DNA of 64,000 nt from Amycolatopsis solani (GTDB lineage: Bacteria; Actinomycetota; Actinomycetes; Mycobacteriales; Pseudonocardiaceae): NCBI RefSeq assembly GCF_033441515.1, contig NZ_JAWQJT010000001.1, positions 124,001 to 188,000 of the forward strand, read 5' to 3'. Under the pieces are notes generated by a model. The model saw only the letters and a list, made by a program, of their open reading frames with translations, ran no database searches and was not told the DNA's origin. The position numbers and the translations under genes are program-made. Shown piece by piece: positions 24,307 to 34,319 of the stretch (its first letter is position 1; each line of letters opens with the position of its first letter).

Positions 24307-24800
24307 CACCACTCCTCGCTCGTCGGCGCCGGCAGGGCCGCGCGCAGGGCTTCGACCCCGCGGGACGTCTGGGACTTCACCGTGCCTTCGGCGACACGCA
24401 GCAGCGCCGCCACCTCGGCCACCGGCAGGTCCTCCAGGAACCGCAGGACGACCATCGCGCGCTGCCTCGGCGTCAGGCCGTCCAGCGCCCGCTCGACGTC
24501 GAGGCGCAGCGGGGTGTCCCGGCCCGGTGGCGACGCCGGCTCGGGCGGTGACGACGTCACGTACTCCCGCCCCGATTTCCGCCGCCCGGCGAGGAAGAGG
24601 TTCAGCAGGACGCGGCGCGCGTACGCGTCGACCGTGTCCGGCCGCACCCGGCGCCACCGGCGGTACAGCTGGACGAACATCGCCTGCACGAGGTCCTCCG
24701 CGCCGTGCCAGTCGCCGCACAGGGCGAACGCCACCCGGCGGAACCGCTGGACCCGCGCGGCGAAGTATTCGCTGAAATCGAGGTCTCTCGACGCCCCCAC
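24306..24800 (-). CDS. ECF sigma factor, SigE-family (short)
   Basis: A 164-residue ECF sigma factor. Region 2 shows FALCGDWHGAEDLVQAMFVQLYRRW, and region 4 shows LTPRQRAMVVLRFLEDLPVAEVAALL with the HTH VAEGTVKSQTSRGVEALR. It belongs to the short actinobacterial group often named SigE-family but distinct from true SigE at 47.4 kb. GTG at 24800 has AAGGAGG upstream. It is coupled to the membrane protein just downstream, its probable partner. Confidence 0.9.
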   Translation of the reverse strand: MGASRDLDFSEYFAARVQRFRRVAFALCGDWHGAEDLVQAMFVQLYRRWRRVRPDTVDAYARRVLLNLFLAGRRKSGREYVTSSPPEPASPPGRDTPLRLDVERALDGLTPRQRAMVVLRFLEDLPVAEVAALLRVAEGTVKSQTSRGVEALRAALPAPTSEEW

Positions 24801-24979
24801 CCGGCCTCCTTCGCCCGTTCTCAGTCTTACTAGTGCGCGAAGGGCCGGAAAGGTTCAAGCGTCCCCCGTGCGAGCTACGCGCGGGTGTCCACCGCGAGGG
24901 GACGATTCCCGGCCGCCGCTTCCCTAGCGTTCTCCGCAGTCGCGGCACGTCGGTGCGCGAGTTCGGCGAAGGAGTTCTG

Positions 24980-25810
24980 ATGAGGCTGCTGTGGCAGTTG
25001 CTCGCGGTCGCGGCGATCGCTTTCCTGGGCGGCCAGGCCGTCAACGCGGTGGCCGGCAACCCGTGGCTCACGCTGGTGGCCGGCGCGGTGACCGCCGTCC
25101 TCGCGGTGCTGGGGTACCGGTGGGTGGTGCGTCGGACCGAGCAGCGGCCGGTCGTGGAGCTGGGCAGGCCGACGACCGGGCTGGCGTGGGGGACGCTGAT
25201 CGGGTTCGCGCTGTTCGCGGCCGTCATCGCGAACATCGCGCTGCTCGGAGACTACGAAGTCCGCGGCTGGGGCACGGTCTCGGGCGCGGCCGGGCTCCTC
25301 GGCTTCATGGCCGCCGCGGCGGTGACGGAAGAGCTCCTGTTCCGCGGCGTGCTGTTCCGGATCATCGAGGAGCGCGCCGGCACCTGGCTCGCCCTGCTGC
25401 TGACCGGCGTCCTGTTCGGCCTTTCGCACCTGTTCAACGCGCACGCGACCCTGTGGGGCGCGCTCGCCATCGCGATCGAGGCCGGTGGCCTGCTGACCGC
25501 CGCGTACGTCGCCACCCGCAAGCTGTGGCTGCCGATCGGCGTGCACTTCGGCTGGAACTTCGCCGCGGCCGGCCTGTTCGGCACGGAGGTCTCGGGCAAC
25601 GGCACCCCGCAGGGCCTGCTGGACGGCGTGACGTCGGGCCCGGTCGCCGTCACCGGCGGCGCCTTCGGCCCGGAGGGCAGCCTGTACTCGCTGCTGTTCT
25701 GCCTCCTGGGCACCGGCGCGTTCCTGTGGCTGGCCCACCGGCGCGGCACCCTGGTCCCCCGCCGCAGGCGCGCCGGGCGGGTCGACAGCGTCACTACACT
25801 CGCCCGGTGA
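24980..25810 (+). CDS. CPBP-family intramembrane metalloprotease
   Basis: A 276-residue membrane protein with about eight helices. The CPBP (Abi/CAAX protease-like) motifs are EELLFRG (E117, E118, R122), SHLFN (H150, N153) and HFGWN (H189, N193). Such proteins cleave within membranes or process bacteriocin-like peptides. ATG at 24980 has AAGGAG 6 nt upstream. The stop overlaps the histidine kinase start (GTGA), forming a three-gene operon with a two-component system that may regulate it. Confidence 0.9.
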   Translation: MRLLWQLLAVAAIAFLGGQAVNAVAGNPWLTLVAGAVTAVLAVLGYRWVVRRTEQRPVVELGRPTTGLAWGTLIGFALFAAVIANIALLGDYEVRGWGTVSGAAGLLGFMAAAAVTEELLFRGVLFRIIEERAGTWLALLLTGVLFGLSHLFNAHATLWGALAIAIEAGGLLTAAYVATRKLWLPIGVHFGWNFAAAGLFGTEVSGNGTPQGLLDGVTSGPVAVTGGAFGPEGSLYSLLFCLLGTGAFLWLAHRRGTLVPRRRRAGRVDSVTTLAR

Positions 25811-26940
25811 TCGAGCGGTTCCGGGCGCGGTGGCGCCGGTTCGACGTCACCGTCCGGGACCTCCCGCTCGCGGTGCTGGTCCTGGCGCTGGCCTTCCTGC
25901 CCGTGGTGCAGAGCCACGGGACGCAGCTCGGCGGTCTCCCACAGCGGCCCTTCGACGCGCTGGCCCTGGTGGCCGCCGGGCTCGAATGCCTCCCGCTGGC
26001 CGTCCGGCGGCGGTGGCCCGCCCTGTGCCTCACGCTGGTGTCGCTCGGGTTCGCCGTCGACCAGCTCCGCGGCTACCACTTGGTCTCCGGCACGGCGCTG
26101 GCGATCGCGTTGCTGAGCGCGGGCGCCCACTTGGATCGGCACCGGCGCACCACCGCGCTGCTGTTCTCCGCGGCGTACGTCCCGCTCTCGGTCGTCCTCT
26201 TCCGGCTCGGTACGGAGCCGCCGGAAGAGTTCGTGACGTTCTACCTGCTGCTGGTGTTCGCGTGGGGCCTCGGCGCGTGGCTGCGCGCCACCCGCACCGC
26301 CGAGGCCGGCCGGCGCCGCCGCGTCGCCGAAGACACCCGCGCGGCCGAACGCGCCCGGATCGCGCGCGAACTCCACGACGTCGTCACCCACCACGTGACG
26401 GCGATGGTCGTGCAGGCCGAGGCGGCCCGGTACCTGACCGCCGCCCCCGACCGCCTCGGCGAGTCGCTGACCGCGATCACCGGCACCGGCCGCCGGGCCA
26501 TCGCGGACCTGCGGCACCTGCTCGACCTGCTCGAACCCGGCCACGGTCCCGACGTCACGCCGCCGCCGGGCGGTCTCCGCACGCTGGTGGACCACGCGAT
26601 CGAGGCCGGGCAGCCGGTGGAGTTCACCGAGGAGGGCACGCCCGCCGACGCCGCGGGCAGCGCCGAGCTCGTGGCCTACCGCGTCGTGCAGGAAGCGCTC
26701 ACGAACGCCCTCAAGCACGCCCGCGGCAGCCGCACCTCGGTGCGGGTGCGCCACGGCGGACAGGAGATCGAAGTGGAGATCGGCACGGCGGGCGCGGGCG
26801 GCCCGTCCCCCGGCGGGAGCGGGCGCGGCCTGGCCGGCCTGCGCGAACGGGTCGGCGTCCTCGGCGGCGACTTCAGCGCCGACCGGCAGGGTGCGGGGTT
26901 CGTCGTGCGCGCCCGGATCCCCACCGGGGACCGGGCGTGA
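25807..26940 (+). CDS. NarL-type sensor histidine kinase
   Basis: A 377-residue membrane sensor. About five hydrophobic segments occupy 18-160, with no large extracytoplasmic domain. The HisKA_3 dimerisation helix holds the phospho-accepting His190 in RIARELHDVVTHHV, and the HATPase domain shows VVQEALTNALKHA and GRGLAGLRERVGVLGG. It overlaps both the CPBP protease stop and the response regulator start by 4 nt. A lipid- or envelope-stress input is likely for this architecture (LiaS/DesK-like), but the signal is unknown. Confidence 0.92.
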   Translation: MIERFRARWRRFDVTVRDLPLAVLVLALAFLPVVQSHGTQLGGLPQRPFDALALVAAGLECLPLAVRRRWPALCLTLVSLGFAVDQLRGYHLVSGTALAIALLSAGAHLDRHRRTTALLFSAAYVPLSVVLFRLGTEPPEEFVTFYLLLVFAWGLGAWLRATRTAEAGRRRRVAEDTRAAERARIARELHDVVTHHVTAMVVQAEAARYLTAAPDRLGESLTAITGTGRRAIADLRHLLDLLEPGHGPDVTPPPGGLRTLVDHAIEAGQPVEFTEEGTPADAAGSAELVAYRVVQEALTNALKHARGSRTSVRVRHGGQEIEVEIGTAGAGGPSPGGSGRGLAGLRERVGVLGGDFSADRQGAGFVVRARIPTGDRA

Positions 26941-27593
26941 CCGCGCCGATCCGGGTCCTGGTCTGCGACGACCAGATGCTGATCCGCACCGGCCTGGTCA
27001 CGATCATCGGCGCGCAGCCGGACTTCGAGGTGGCGGGTGAGTGCGGGGACGGGCGGGCCGCGGTCGAGCTCGCCGGGCGGGTGCGCCCGGACGTCGTGGT
27101 GATGGACGTGCGCATGCCGGTGCTCGACGGCATCGAAGCCACCCGCCTGCTGGCCGGGCCCGGCGTCGCGCACCCGGTCAAGGTGCTCGTGCTGACGACG
27201 TTCAACCTCGACGAGTACGTCTACGAGGCACTGCGCGCGGGGGCGAGCGGGTTCCTGCTCAAGGACGCGCCGCCGGAGCACCTGCTGCACGGGATCCGGA
27301 CGGTCGCCACCGGCGCGGCGCTGCTCGACCCGGAGGTGACGCGCCGGCTCGTGGGCCGGCACGCCGCCCGGATCCGGCCCGCCGGCACCGCGGCCGGCCA
27401 CCCGCTGACGCCTCGCGAGCTGGAGGTACTGCGCCTGCTCGCGGACGGCCTCTCGAACGCCGAAATCGCCGCGAAGCTCGTCATCAGCCCGGAAACCGTC
27501 AAGACGTTCGTCTCCCGGATCCTCACCAAGCTCGACCTCCGCGACCGCGTCCAGGCGGTCGTCTACGCCTACCGCCACGGCCTGGTCACCTGA
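26937..27593 (+). CDS. NarL/LuxR-family response regulator
   Basis: A 218-residue regulator. The receiver domain has acidic pocket D11/D12 (LVCDDQ), phosphoacceptor D57 in VVMDVRMPVLDG and the lysine of FLLKDA. The C-terminal LuxR HTH is LTPRELEVLRLLADGLSN followed by AEIAAKLVISPETVKTFV. It is coupled to the kinase by a GTGA overlap and ends 5 nt before a strong terminator. It may control the upstream protease gene or the neighbouring exporter. Confidence 0.94.
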   Translation: MTAPIRVLVCDDQMLIRTGLVTIIGAQPDFEVAGECGDGRAAVELAGRVRPDVVVMDVRMPVLDGIEATRLLAGPGVAHPVKVLVLTTFNLDEYVYEALRAGASGFLLKDAPPEHLLHGIRTVATGAALLDPEVTRRLVGRHAARIRPAGTAAGHPLTPRELEVLRLLADGLSNAEIAAKLVISPETVKTFVSRILTKLDLRDRVQAVVYAYRHGLVT

Positions 27594-27597
27594 CGCG

Positions 27598-27634
27598 CCG
27601 CCGGCGCGGGCCCCCCGAAGGCCCGCGCCGGCGG
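27598..27634. terminator. bidirectional terminator between response regulator and exporter genes
   Basis: A perfect 15 bp GC stem (27598-27612 with 27620-27634) and a 7 nt loop in the 44 bp gap between two convergent genes. Confidence 0.75.
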
Positions 27635-27637
27635 GTC

Positions 27638-29137
27638 TCACATGTGGACGGCGCCGGGAGCGGCTTCGCCCTTCGGGACGCCCGGGCGCAGCAGCAGGCC
27701 GCTGAGCACCGCGCCGACCGCGAAGATCACGGCCGCCCAGGTGAACGCCGTCGTGTAGCTCTCGATCGACGCCTCGGCCGCGAGCTGCGGGGTCGGGACC
27801 TTGCCCGCGAGGTACGCCGTCGCCGCGTTGCCGGCCAGCGTCGACAGCAGCGCCGTGCCGATCGAACCGCCGACCTGCTGCATGGTGTTGACCGCCGCCG
27901 ACGCGACCCCCGCGTCGTGCGCCTCGACCCCGAAGGTCGCGACGCTCATCGCCGGCGCCATCGCCAGGCCGATGCCGAAGCCCATGACCAGCAGCGGGCC
28001 GAGCACGCCGGAGGCGTAGGTGCTGTCGAGGCCGATCCCGCTCAGCCAGAACAGGCCGACGGCGGCGATCGCCATGCCGGTCGGGACCAGCGGGCGCGGA
28101 CCGAACCGCGGCAGCAGCACGGCCGTCGCCGTCGTCGCGGACAGCATCAGCGTCGCGACCATCGGCAGGAAGCCGACGCCGCTCTCGATCGGCGTGAACT
28201 TCAGGTTCTGCTGCACGTAGAACGTCAGGAACAGGAAGATCGCGAACATGCCGATGGCGAGCAGGAACATCGCCAGGTACGAGCCGCCGCGGTTGCGGTC
28301 GAGCAGCACGCGCAGCGGGAGCAGCGGGTGCGAGACGCGCTGCTGCAGCCACACGAACACGCCCAGCAGCACCACACCGGCGGCGAGGAAGCCCCACACC
28401 GAGACCGCCGACCACGAGTGCGACTCCGCGTTCGCGAAGCCGTAGACGAGGGCGAACAGACCGGCCGACGCCGTGATCGTGCCCGGCAGGTCGAGCTTCG
28501 GGCGCGGGCCGCCGGACTCCTCGCGGCGCAGCAGGAACGAGCCGCCGACGAAGGCCACCACGGCGAAGATGATGTTGACGAACATGCACCAGCGCCAGTC
28601 GAGGTACTCGGTCAGCACGCCGCCGAGCAGCAGGCCGATCGCCGCACCGCCACCACCGATGGCACCGAAGACGCCGAACGCGCGACCGCGCTCCTTCGGG
28701 TCGGTGAACGTCGTCGTCAGCAGGGAAAGCGCGGCGGGCGCGAGCAGTGCGCCGAACACACCCTGCGCGGCCCGCGCGATCAGCAGCATCTCGATGTTGG
28801 CGGCCGCGCCCCCCAGCGCGGACACCGCGGCGAAGCCGGCCAGGCCGACCAGGAAGGCGTTCTTGCGGCCGAAGAGGTCGGCGAGCCGCCCGCCGAGCAG
28901 CAGCAGGCTGCCGAACGCGAGCGCGTACGCGGTGACGACCCACTGGCGGGCGTCGTTGGAGAAACCGAGGTCGACCTGGGCCGAGGGCAGCGCGATGTTC
29001 ACGACGGTGGCGTCCAGCACGACCATCAGCTGGGCGATGCCGATCATCACCAGAATCAGCCACCGCCGGCTGTGGTGGGGGTTCTCGGCGGCGCGCACGT
29101 CCCCCGGCGGCGCGACCTCGAGAGTGGATTCGGACAT
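27638..29137 (-). CDS. DHA2-family (EmrB/QacA) MFS exporter
   Basis: A 499-residue, 14-helix drug:H+ antiporter. It begins with a hydrophilic stretch, then LMVVLDATVVNIALP (the DHA2 motif in helix 1), GRLADLFGRKNAFLVG (motif A), and GGVLTEYLDWRWCMFVNI (motif C/D region). Likely exports toxic amphiphiles. Divergent from a TetR gene 120 bp away, the usual local repressor arrangement. Confidence 0.93.
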   Translation of the reverse strand: MSESTLEVAPPGDVRAAENPHHSRRWLILVMIGIAQLMVVLDATVVNIALPSAQVDLGFSNDARQWVVTAYALAFGSLLLLGGRLADLFGRKNAFLVGLAGFAAVSALGGAAANIEMLLIARAAQGVFGALLAPAALSLLTTTFTDPKERGRAFGVFGAIGGGGAAIGLLLGGVLTEYLDWRWCMFVNIIFAVVAFVGGSFLLRREESGGPRPKLDLPGTITASAGLFALVYGFANAESHSWSAVSVWGFLAAGVVLLGVFVWLQQRVSHPLLPLRVLLDRNRGGSYLAMFLLAIGMFAIFLFLTFYVQQNLKFTPIESGVGFLPMVATLMLSATTATAVLLPRFGPRPLVPTGMAIAAVGLFWLSGIGLDSTYASGVLGPLLVMGFGIGLAMAPAMSVATFGVEAHDAGVASAAVNTMQQVGGSIGTALLSTLAGNAATAYLAGKVPTPQLAAEASIESYTTAFTWAAVIFAVGAVLSGLLLRPGVPKGEAAPGAVHM

Positions 29138-29257
29138 GGGTGTCCCCTCACTGGGAGTGATCAGGAAGGTATGTGGAGTAGGTATCTCCCCTTACGCGAC
29201 CCAAGGTACACACAAACCGGAGAGGGTGCCTCTACTTTGTGAGTTAGACTGGTCGGT

Positions 29258-29923
29258 ATGGCACGGGACGCTGGTCCCGCCGCACCGGCGCGGCCGCTGC
29301 GGCGTGACGCTGAACTCAACCGCCGTCGCATCCTGGCGTCGGCCCGCGTGGTCTTCGGCCAGCGCGGGCTCGAAGCCACGCTGGACGACATCGCGCACCA
29401 CGCCGGCCTCGGCGTCGGCACGGTCTACCGCCGGTTCCCCAGCAAGGAACACCTGGTCGAGGCCATGTTCGCCGAACGCATGGAGGAAATCGGCGACCTC
29501 GCCGAAGAGGCGTTGAAGGCCGAAGACGCGTGGCAGGCGTTCGTGGACTTCACCTGGAAGTCGATCGAACTCCACTCGGGCGACCGCGGCCTGCGCGAGA
29601 TCATGCTGTCCAACAAGTTCGGCCACGAGCACGTCGCGGAAGAGAAAGCCCGCATGGTGCCGTTGATCACACAGCTCGTCGAACGCGCCCAGGCGGCGGG
29701 CGGCCTGCGCGCCGACTTCGCCCCGACGGACATCCCGCTGCTGCACATGATGATCGGCTCGGCGATCGAGTTCACGTCCGCGGTGGAGCCGGACCTGTGG
29801 CGCCGCTGCCTGGCGATGCTCCTGGACGGCCTGCGTGCGGAGCCCGGCAAGCCGTCGAAGCTGCCGCGCCCCCCTCTCGGGGTGGACGAGGTGGACGAAG
29901 CGATGTCGTGCTGGCGCCCCTGA
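29258..29923 (+). CDS. TetR-family repressor of the exporter
   Basis: A 221-residue TetR regulator. The HTH lies at about 22-65 (LDDIAHHAGLGVGTVYRRFP). Its ligand domain includes IMLSNKFGHEHVAEEKARM. ATG at 29258 sits immediately after TAGACTGGTCGGT, so the transcript may have a very short leader. A small dyad AGAGG-GTG-CCTCT (29221-29233) in the shared region is a candidate operator. It probably represses the divergent exporter and itself. Confidence 0.92.
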   Translation: MARDAGPAAPARPLRRDAELNRRRILASARVVFGQRGLEATLDDIAHHAGLGVGTVYRRFPSKEHLVEAMFAERMEEIGDLAEEALKAEDAWQAFVDFTWKSIELHSGDRGLREIMLSNKFGHEHVAEEKARMVPLITQLVERAQAAGGLRADFAPTDIPLLHMMIGSAIEFTSAVEPDLWRRCLAMLLDGLRAEPGKPSKLPRPPLGVDEVDEAMSCWRP

Positions 29924-29933
29924 GGGCAGCGCT

Positions 29934-30128
29934 TCACTCGGACGGGATGACCGCCCACAGGATCACGTAAGCCACGAACTGCGGGCCGGGCAGCAGGCAG
30001 GACAGCACGGCCAGCAGCCGGACCGTGCCGGGCTTCATGCCCCAGCGCTGGGCCAGGCCCGCGCAGACGCCGCCGAGCATGCGGCCGTGGCGGGGGCGGG
30101 ACAGGCGGCGGGTGACCGGTGCGCTCAT
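29934..30128 (-). CDS. PspC-domain membrane protein
   Basis: A 64-residue PspC-domain protein: RMLGGVCAGLAQRWGMKPGTVRL followed by one helix (LLAVLSCLLPGPQFVAYVILWAV). Small PspC proteins act in envelope-stress (phage-shock) responses, here without other psp genes nearby. ATG at 30128 has AGGAAA upstream. It ends 10 nt from the convergent TetR gene. Confidence 0.85.
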   Translation of the reverse strand: MSAPVTRRLSRPRHGRMLGGVCAGLAQRWGMKPGTVRLLAVLSCLLPGPQFVAYVILWAVIPSE

Positions 30129-30381
30129 CGTCGTTTCCTTTTCCTCGAAGTTCCGATGAACCCAGTTCACCACCGGACGGCCCGCTCCCGCATCGCTCGC
30201 GGGAAGGACCGTTCCCTTAGGGGACGGTAAAGCCGAAAAACATTCGTGAGTCCGGGAAATCCCGGGCCGCCCGTGCGGAATCCGCCTGAACTGCGGGTTT
30301 CCCGGCGAAGACACCGGAAATACTGAGAGATGTCCCCGTCAGGGCTGGTTTTTCCGGCCGATGTGGTGATACTTGCTCCCC

Positions 30382-31275
30382 GTGTACCCCCGTGCGAAAA
30401 GCTTGGCCGTCGCGATGTTCTGCGCCCTGCTCACGGCGGCGTGCTCGACGACGCAGGCGGCGCCCGACCACACCGGCCCGTCGCCGCTGACGGCGTCCGC
30501 CGCGCTGGGCGACTTCGGCAGCGTCGACTACTGCAGTCTCCTGAACGTGGCCGAAGTGGCGCCCGGCGCGGTCGCCGTGCCGACGTTCGAGACCTGCCTG
30601 GCCACCCGCGGCACGCAGAAGGTCCAGCTCGGGCCGCTGGCGTTCGACTCCGACCCGAACATCAAGCCCTACCCCTACCTCGGCTCGGTGCCCGAAGGCG
30701 TGGCGATCCAGCAGTCGATGTTCAACGACCGCAGCGCGTGCACCCGCGCGATCACCTTCGCCGACGGCAACCGGCTCGACCTGTCGGTCACCGACACCGG
30801 CAGCGACCAGGCCACGCGGTGCGGTGTCGCGGACGCCGCCGTCGGTTCGGCGCTGGCCGCCGTCACCGCGAACAAGGTCGGCAGGCTGACGTTCCCGGAC
30901 CGCTCGTGGGGCCGGGTGGCGCCGTGCGTGCTGCTCGACAGCCACGACCTCGACGCCGCCGCCGGCCCGGGCAGCAAGCCGACCACCAGCCTGTCCGGGC
31001 ACAGCTGCATCCGCGGCAAGGTCAGCGTCAAGCTGACGGTCGAGACGACGGAACCCCAGTCCCCACCGGAAATCCTGGGCGGCCGCCCGGCCCGGGTCCG
31101 CACCGCGGGCGCGTTCTGCCTGGTCGACACCACCCAGCCGGCCCCCGGCGTCCCGGGCCGCCGCGAGCTGGCGGAGATCAGCGTGGTGGAGACGGCGGGC
31201 ACGGCGAACGACGCCACCTGCGCACTGGCCCGCACGGCGGCGACATCGATCCTGCCCCGCCTCCCCACGCCCTGA
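30382..31275 (+). CDS. secreted lipoprotein, DUF3558-like
   Basis: A 297-residue lipoprotein. The signal sequence ends in the lipobox LLTAAC (Cys at about 21). The mature part has an even scatter of cysteines (DYCSLL, FETCLA, RSACTRAI, ATRCGVAD, APCVLL, HSCIRG, GAFCLVD, DATCALA) suggesting several disulfides, in the style of actinobacterial DUF3558 lipoproteins; this family match is tentative. A likely -10 box TGATACT at 30367-30373 is close enough to the GTG at 30382 for a nearly leaderless transcript. Ends 2 nt before a perfect palindrome. Confidence 0.78.
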   Translation: MYPRAKSLAVAMFCALLTAACSTTQAAPDHTGPSPLTASAALGDFGSVDYCSLLNVAEVAPGAVAVPTFETCLATRGTQKVQLGPLAFDSDPNIKPYPYLGSVPEGVAIQQSMFNDRSACTRAITFADGNRLDLSVTDTGSDQATRCGVADAAVGSALAAVTANKVGRLTFPDRSWGRVAPCVLLDSHDLDAAAGPGSKPTTSLSGHSCIRGKVSVKLTVETTEPQSPPEILGGRPARVRTAGAFCLVDTTQPAPGVPGRRELAEISVVETAGTANDATCALARTAATSILPRLPTP

Positions 31276-31277
31276 CG

Positions 31278-31325
31278 GGTCGTGAGTGGCAAGTCGGGTT
31301 AGAACCCGACTTGCCACTCACGACC
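31278..31325. terminator. 23 bp inverted repeat (TCGTGAGTG family, copy A)
   Basis: Arms 31278-31300 and 31303-31325 are perfectly complementary with a two-base centre. The arms read GGTCGTGAGTGGCAAGTCGG and so on, and closely match the element at 54073-54120. It fills the gap between the convergent lipoprotein and sugC genes and is a likely bidirectional terminator. Confidence 0.72.
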
Positions 31326-31337
31326 GCGGCGGCAGAC

Positions 31338-32513
31338 CTAGTCCTCGTACGTCAGGTTCTTGCCGTTCGAGGGGTCGAACAGCTTGATCTTGTCCGCGTC
31401 GTACCAGACCTCGAGGTCCACGTTCTCCGCCGCCGACGACTCGGCCGACAACCGGGCCACGATCTGGGATTCGCCGCCCGGGACGTCGGACGAACCGCTG
31501 TCCGCGGCCAGCTCCGCCAATTCCTCGGACGTCGCCGTCTCGCCCTCCAGCGTGAAGTGGGCGAACTTCTCCGAACCCATCGACTCGAGCACGTCGATGT
31601 GCGCGGTGAACGTCCCCCCGCCGCTCTTGTCGGCCACCAGCGCGGCGTCCTCGAAGTGCTCCGGCCGGATGCCGACGATCAGCTCACGCGGCGCGTCGGC
31701 CCGCTCCACCAGCCGGCGGACCCGGTCGGTCAACGGCGTCGTGCCCAGCGCCGACCGCAGCTCGTTGTTCTCCAGCGTCGCCGGGACGAAGTTCATCGAC
31801 GGCGAACCGATGAACCCGGCCACGAACAGGTTCGCCGGGTTGTCGTAGAGGAACTGTGGCGAACCGATCTGCTGCACGTACCCCGCCCGCAGCACCACGA
31901 CCCGGTCGCCCAGGGTCATGGCTTCGGTCTGGTCGTGCGTCACGTACAACGTCGTGGTGCCCAGCTGCTTCTGGATCTTCGACACCGACGTCCGCATCTG
32001 GCCGCGCAGCTTGGCGTCCAGGTTGGACAGCGGCTCGTCCATCAGGAACGCCTTCGGGCTGCGGACGATCGCCCGTCCCATCGCCACGCGCTGGCGCTGG
32101 CCACCGGAGAGGTTGGCCGGCTTGCGGTCCAGGTGCGCGGTCAGGTCGAGGATCGTCGCCGCTTCCTCCACCTTCGCCCGCACCGTCTTGTCGTCCACTT
32201 TGGCCAGTCGCAGCGGGAACGCCATGTTCTCCCGCACGCTCATGTGCGGGTAGAGCGCGTAGGACTGGAACACCATCGCGATGTCCCGGTCCTTCGGGGC
32301 CTTCTCGTTGACGCGCTTGCCGTCGATGCGCAGCTCACCGGAGGAGATGTCCTCCAGGCCGGCCACCATGTTCAGCGTCGTCGACTTCCCGCAGCCGGAC
32401 GGGCCGACCAGGATGATGAACTCGCCGTCGGCGATGGTGATGTCCACTTCGGACACGGCGAGGGCGCCGTCGGGGTACTTCTTCGACACCTTGTCGAGCA
32501 CGATCTCTGCCAT
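31338..32513 (-). CDS. sugC: trehalose ABC importer ATPase SugC
   Basis: A 391-residue MalK-type ATPase. Walker A GPSGCGKST (37-45), Q-loop VFQSYALYPHM, signature LSGGQRQRVAMGR, Walker B AFLMDEPLSNLDAKLR and H-loop YVTHDQTEAMT are all intact. The C-terminal TOBE-like regulatory domain has ELIVGIRPEHFED and is somewhat longer than usual, with an acidic insert near SEELAELAADSGSSD. Last gene of lpqY-sugA-sugB-sugC, which in M. tuberculosis recycles trehalose. It follows sugB by 4 nt. Confidence 0.93.
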   Translation of the reverse strand: MAEIVLDKVSKKYPDGALAVSEVDITIADGEFIILVGPSGCGKSTTLNMVAGLEDISSGELRIDGKRVNEKAPKDRDIAMVFQSYALYPHMSVRENMAFPLRLAKVDDKTVRAKVEEAATILDLTAHLDRKPANLSGGQRQRVAMGRAIVRSPKAFLMDEPLSNLDAKLRGQMRTSVSKIQKQLGTTTLYVTHDQTEAMTLGDRVVVLRAGYVQQIGSPQFLYDNPANLFVAGFIGSPSMNFVPATLENNELRSALGTTPLTDRVRRLVERADAPRELIVGIRPEHFEDAALVADKSGGGTFTAHIDVLESMGSEKFAHFTLEGETATSEELAELAADSGSSDVPGGESQIVARLSAESSAAENVDLEVWYDADKIKLFDPSNGKNLTYED

Positions 32514-32517
32514 AGCG

Positions 32518-33357
32518 CTACCCCTTCACCGCACCGGACGTCAGCCCCGCCACGATGCGACGCTGGAAGAACAAGACGAACACAATGATGGGAATGGTGA
32601 TCACGACCGCGGCCGCGCTCACCTGCCCGGTCGGGTCCTCGAACTGCGAGGACCCGGTGAAGAACGACAACGCCGCCGGCACCGTGCGCGACGCCGTCGT
32701 CGACGTCAGCGAGATGGCGAACAGGAAGTCGTTCCAGCAGAAGATGAACACCAGGATCGCCGTGGTGAACACACCCGGCGCGGCCAGCGGCGCGATCACC
32801 TTCCGGAACGCCTGGGCCGGCGTCGCCCCGTCCATCTTCGCCGCCTTTTCCAGCTCCCACGGGATTTCCCGGAAGAACGCCGACAGCGTGTAGATCGACA
32901 GCGGCAGCGCGAACGTGATGTAGGGCAGGATCAGCCCCGGCCATGTGTCGAACAACGCCAGGTTCCGCTCGATGTTGAACAACGGCGTCACCAGCGACAC
33001 CTGCGGGAACATCGCGATCAGCAGCGACAGCCCGACCAGCAGCTGCTTGCCGGGGAACTCCAGCCGCGCGATCGCGTACGCGGCCATCGTGCCCAGCACC
33101 ACCGCGATCACCGTCGAGATGATCGCGATGCCGATCGAGTTGACCAGCGCCAGCAGGAACTCCGAGGTCTGGAAGATGTCCGCGTAGTTCTGCCAGGTCC
33201 ACGACCGCGGGATGAAGTTCCCGTCGGTCAGCGTGTCCTTGGTCTTGAACGACAGCGAAACCACCCAGAGCACCGGCACCAGCGCGAACACCAGCACGAG
33301 GATGTCGACCAGGCCCCACCTGAGCTTGCGGCCCGTCGTGACGGTTCCCATCACCAT
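32518..33357 (-). CDS. sugB: trehalose ABC importer permease SugB
   Basis: A 279-residue MalG-type permease with six helices. The EAA loop that contacts the ATPase is [20 protein letters not shown]. The ATG at 33357 overlaps the sugA stop by one base (TGATG). It forms the channel with SugA. Confidence 0.93.
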   Translation of the reverse strand: MVMGTVTTGRKLRWGLVDILVLVFALVPVLWVVSLSFKTKDTLTDGNFIPRSWTWQNYADIFQTSEFLLALVNSIGIAIISTVIAVVLGTMAAYAIARLEFPGKQLLVGLSLLIAMFPQVSLVTPLFNIERNLALFDTWPGLILPYITFALPLSIYTLSAFFREIPWELEKAAKMDGATPAQAFRKVIAPLAAPGVFTTAILVFIFCWNDFLFAISLTSTTASRTVPAALSFFTGSSQFEDPTGQVSAAAVVITIPIIVFVLFFQRRIVAGLTSGAVKG

Positions 33358-34319
33358 CAGCGCTTACCCCCGTCGTCCGAACCCGGTGCGGCCGTGCCGA
33401 ACACCTTGATGAAGACGAAGGCGATGATCGCCACGGTGATGAAGATCAGCACCGCCATCGTCGACCCGATCCCGAGGTTGAGCCCCTTGACCAGGTTGTT
33501 GTAGGTCTGCATGGAGACCGACCCGGTGTCCTGCGCGCCCGAGGTGAGCACGTAGATGTTGTCGAAGATGCGGAACGCGTCCAGCGTGCGGAACAGCAGC
33601 GCCACCAGGATCGCCGGCTTCATCACCGGCAGCATCACCTTGGTGAACCGCTGCCACGCGCTCGCACCGTCCATCGACGCGGCCTTGAGCAGGTCGTCCG
33701 GCACCAGCGCCAGGCCCGCCATCAGCAGCAGCGCCATGAACGGCGTGGTCTTCCACACCTCGGCGCCGATGATGATGAACAGCGACGGCCACTGCTCGGT
33801 CAGCGGTGCCGCGTCGGCGGCCAGCCAGTTCGCCAGGTAGCCGGTCTTCGGCGTCCACGCGTAGTACCACGAGAACGCCGCGACGACCGTGACGATGCCG
33901 TACGGGATCAGCGCGACCGTGCGCACCAGCCCGCGCCCGACGAGCGTCCGGTGCATCACCAGCGCCAGCGCCATGCCGAGGACGAACTCGATCGCCACCG
34001 ACACCACGGTGAGGAACATCGTGGTGCCGAACGCGGTCCACCAGTACGAATTGGACAGCACGGCCCCGTAGTTGTCGAAACCGACGAACTCCTGCTGCGC
34101 CGGGAACCTGAGGTCGTAGCGCTGCAGCGACAGCCAGATCGAGTAGAGGATCGGGTAGCCGGTGACCGCGATCATCACGATGAACGCGGGCGCGCACAGC
34201 CACAGCCCGAGCCGCCGCTCGGCCTTCTTCCCCTCGGACAGGGCGGGCTTGCCCTTCTTGTGGGACACGGGTTCCTGAGCGGCGGTGGCCCCCGCGGTGG
34301 TCGGGTCCTGGACGGTCAC
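33357..34319 (-). CDS. sugA: trehalose ABC importer permease SugA
   Basis: A 320-residue MalF-type permease. A cytoplasmic basic N-terminus (1-37) precedes six helices; the EAA loop is [20 protein letters not shown]. The GTG start overlaps the lpqY stop by 4 nt. The sequence [19 protein letters not shown] is typical of the first helix. Confidence 0.93.
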   Translation of the reverse strand: MTVQDPTTAGATAAQEPVSHKKGKPALSEGKKAERRLGLWLCAPAFIVMIAVTGYPILYSIWLSLQRYDLRFPAQQEFVGFDNYGAVLSNSYWWTAFGTTMFLTVVSVAIEFVLGMALALVMHRTLVGRGLVRTVALIPYGIVTVVAAFSWYYAWTPKTGYLANWLAADAAPLTEQWPSLFIIIGAEVWKTTPFMALLLMAGLALVPDDLLKAASMDGASAWQRFTKVMLPVMKPAILVALLFRTLDAFRIFDNIYVLTSGAQDTGSVSMQTYNNLVKGLNLGIGSTMAVLIFITVAIIAFVFIKVFGTAAPGSDDGGKR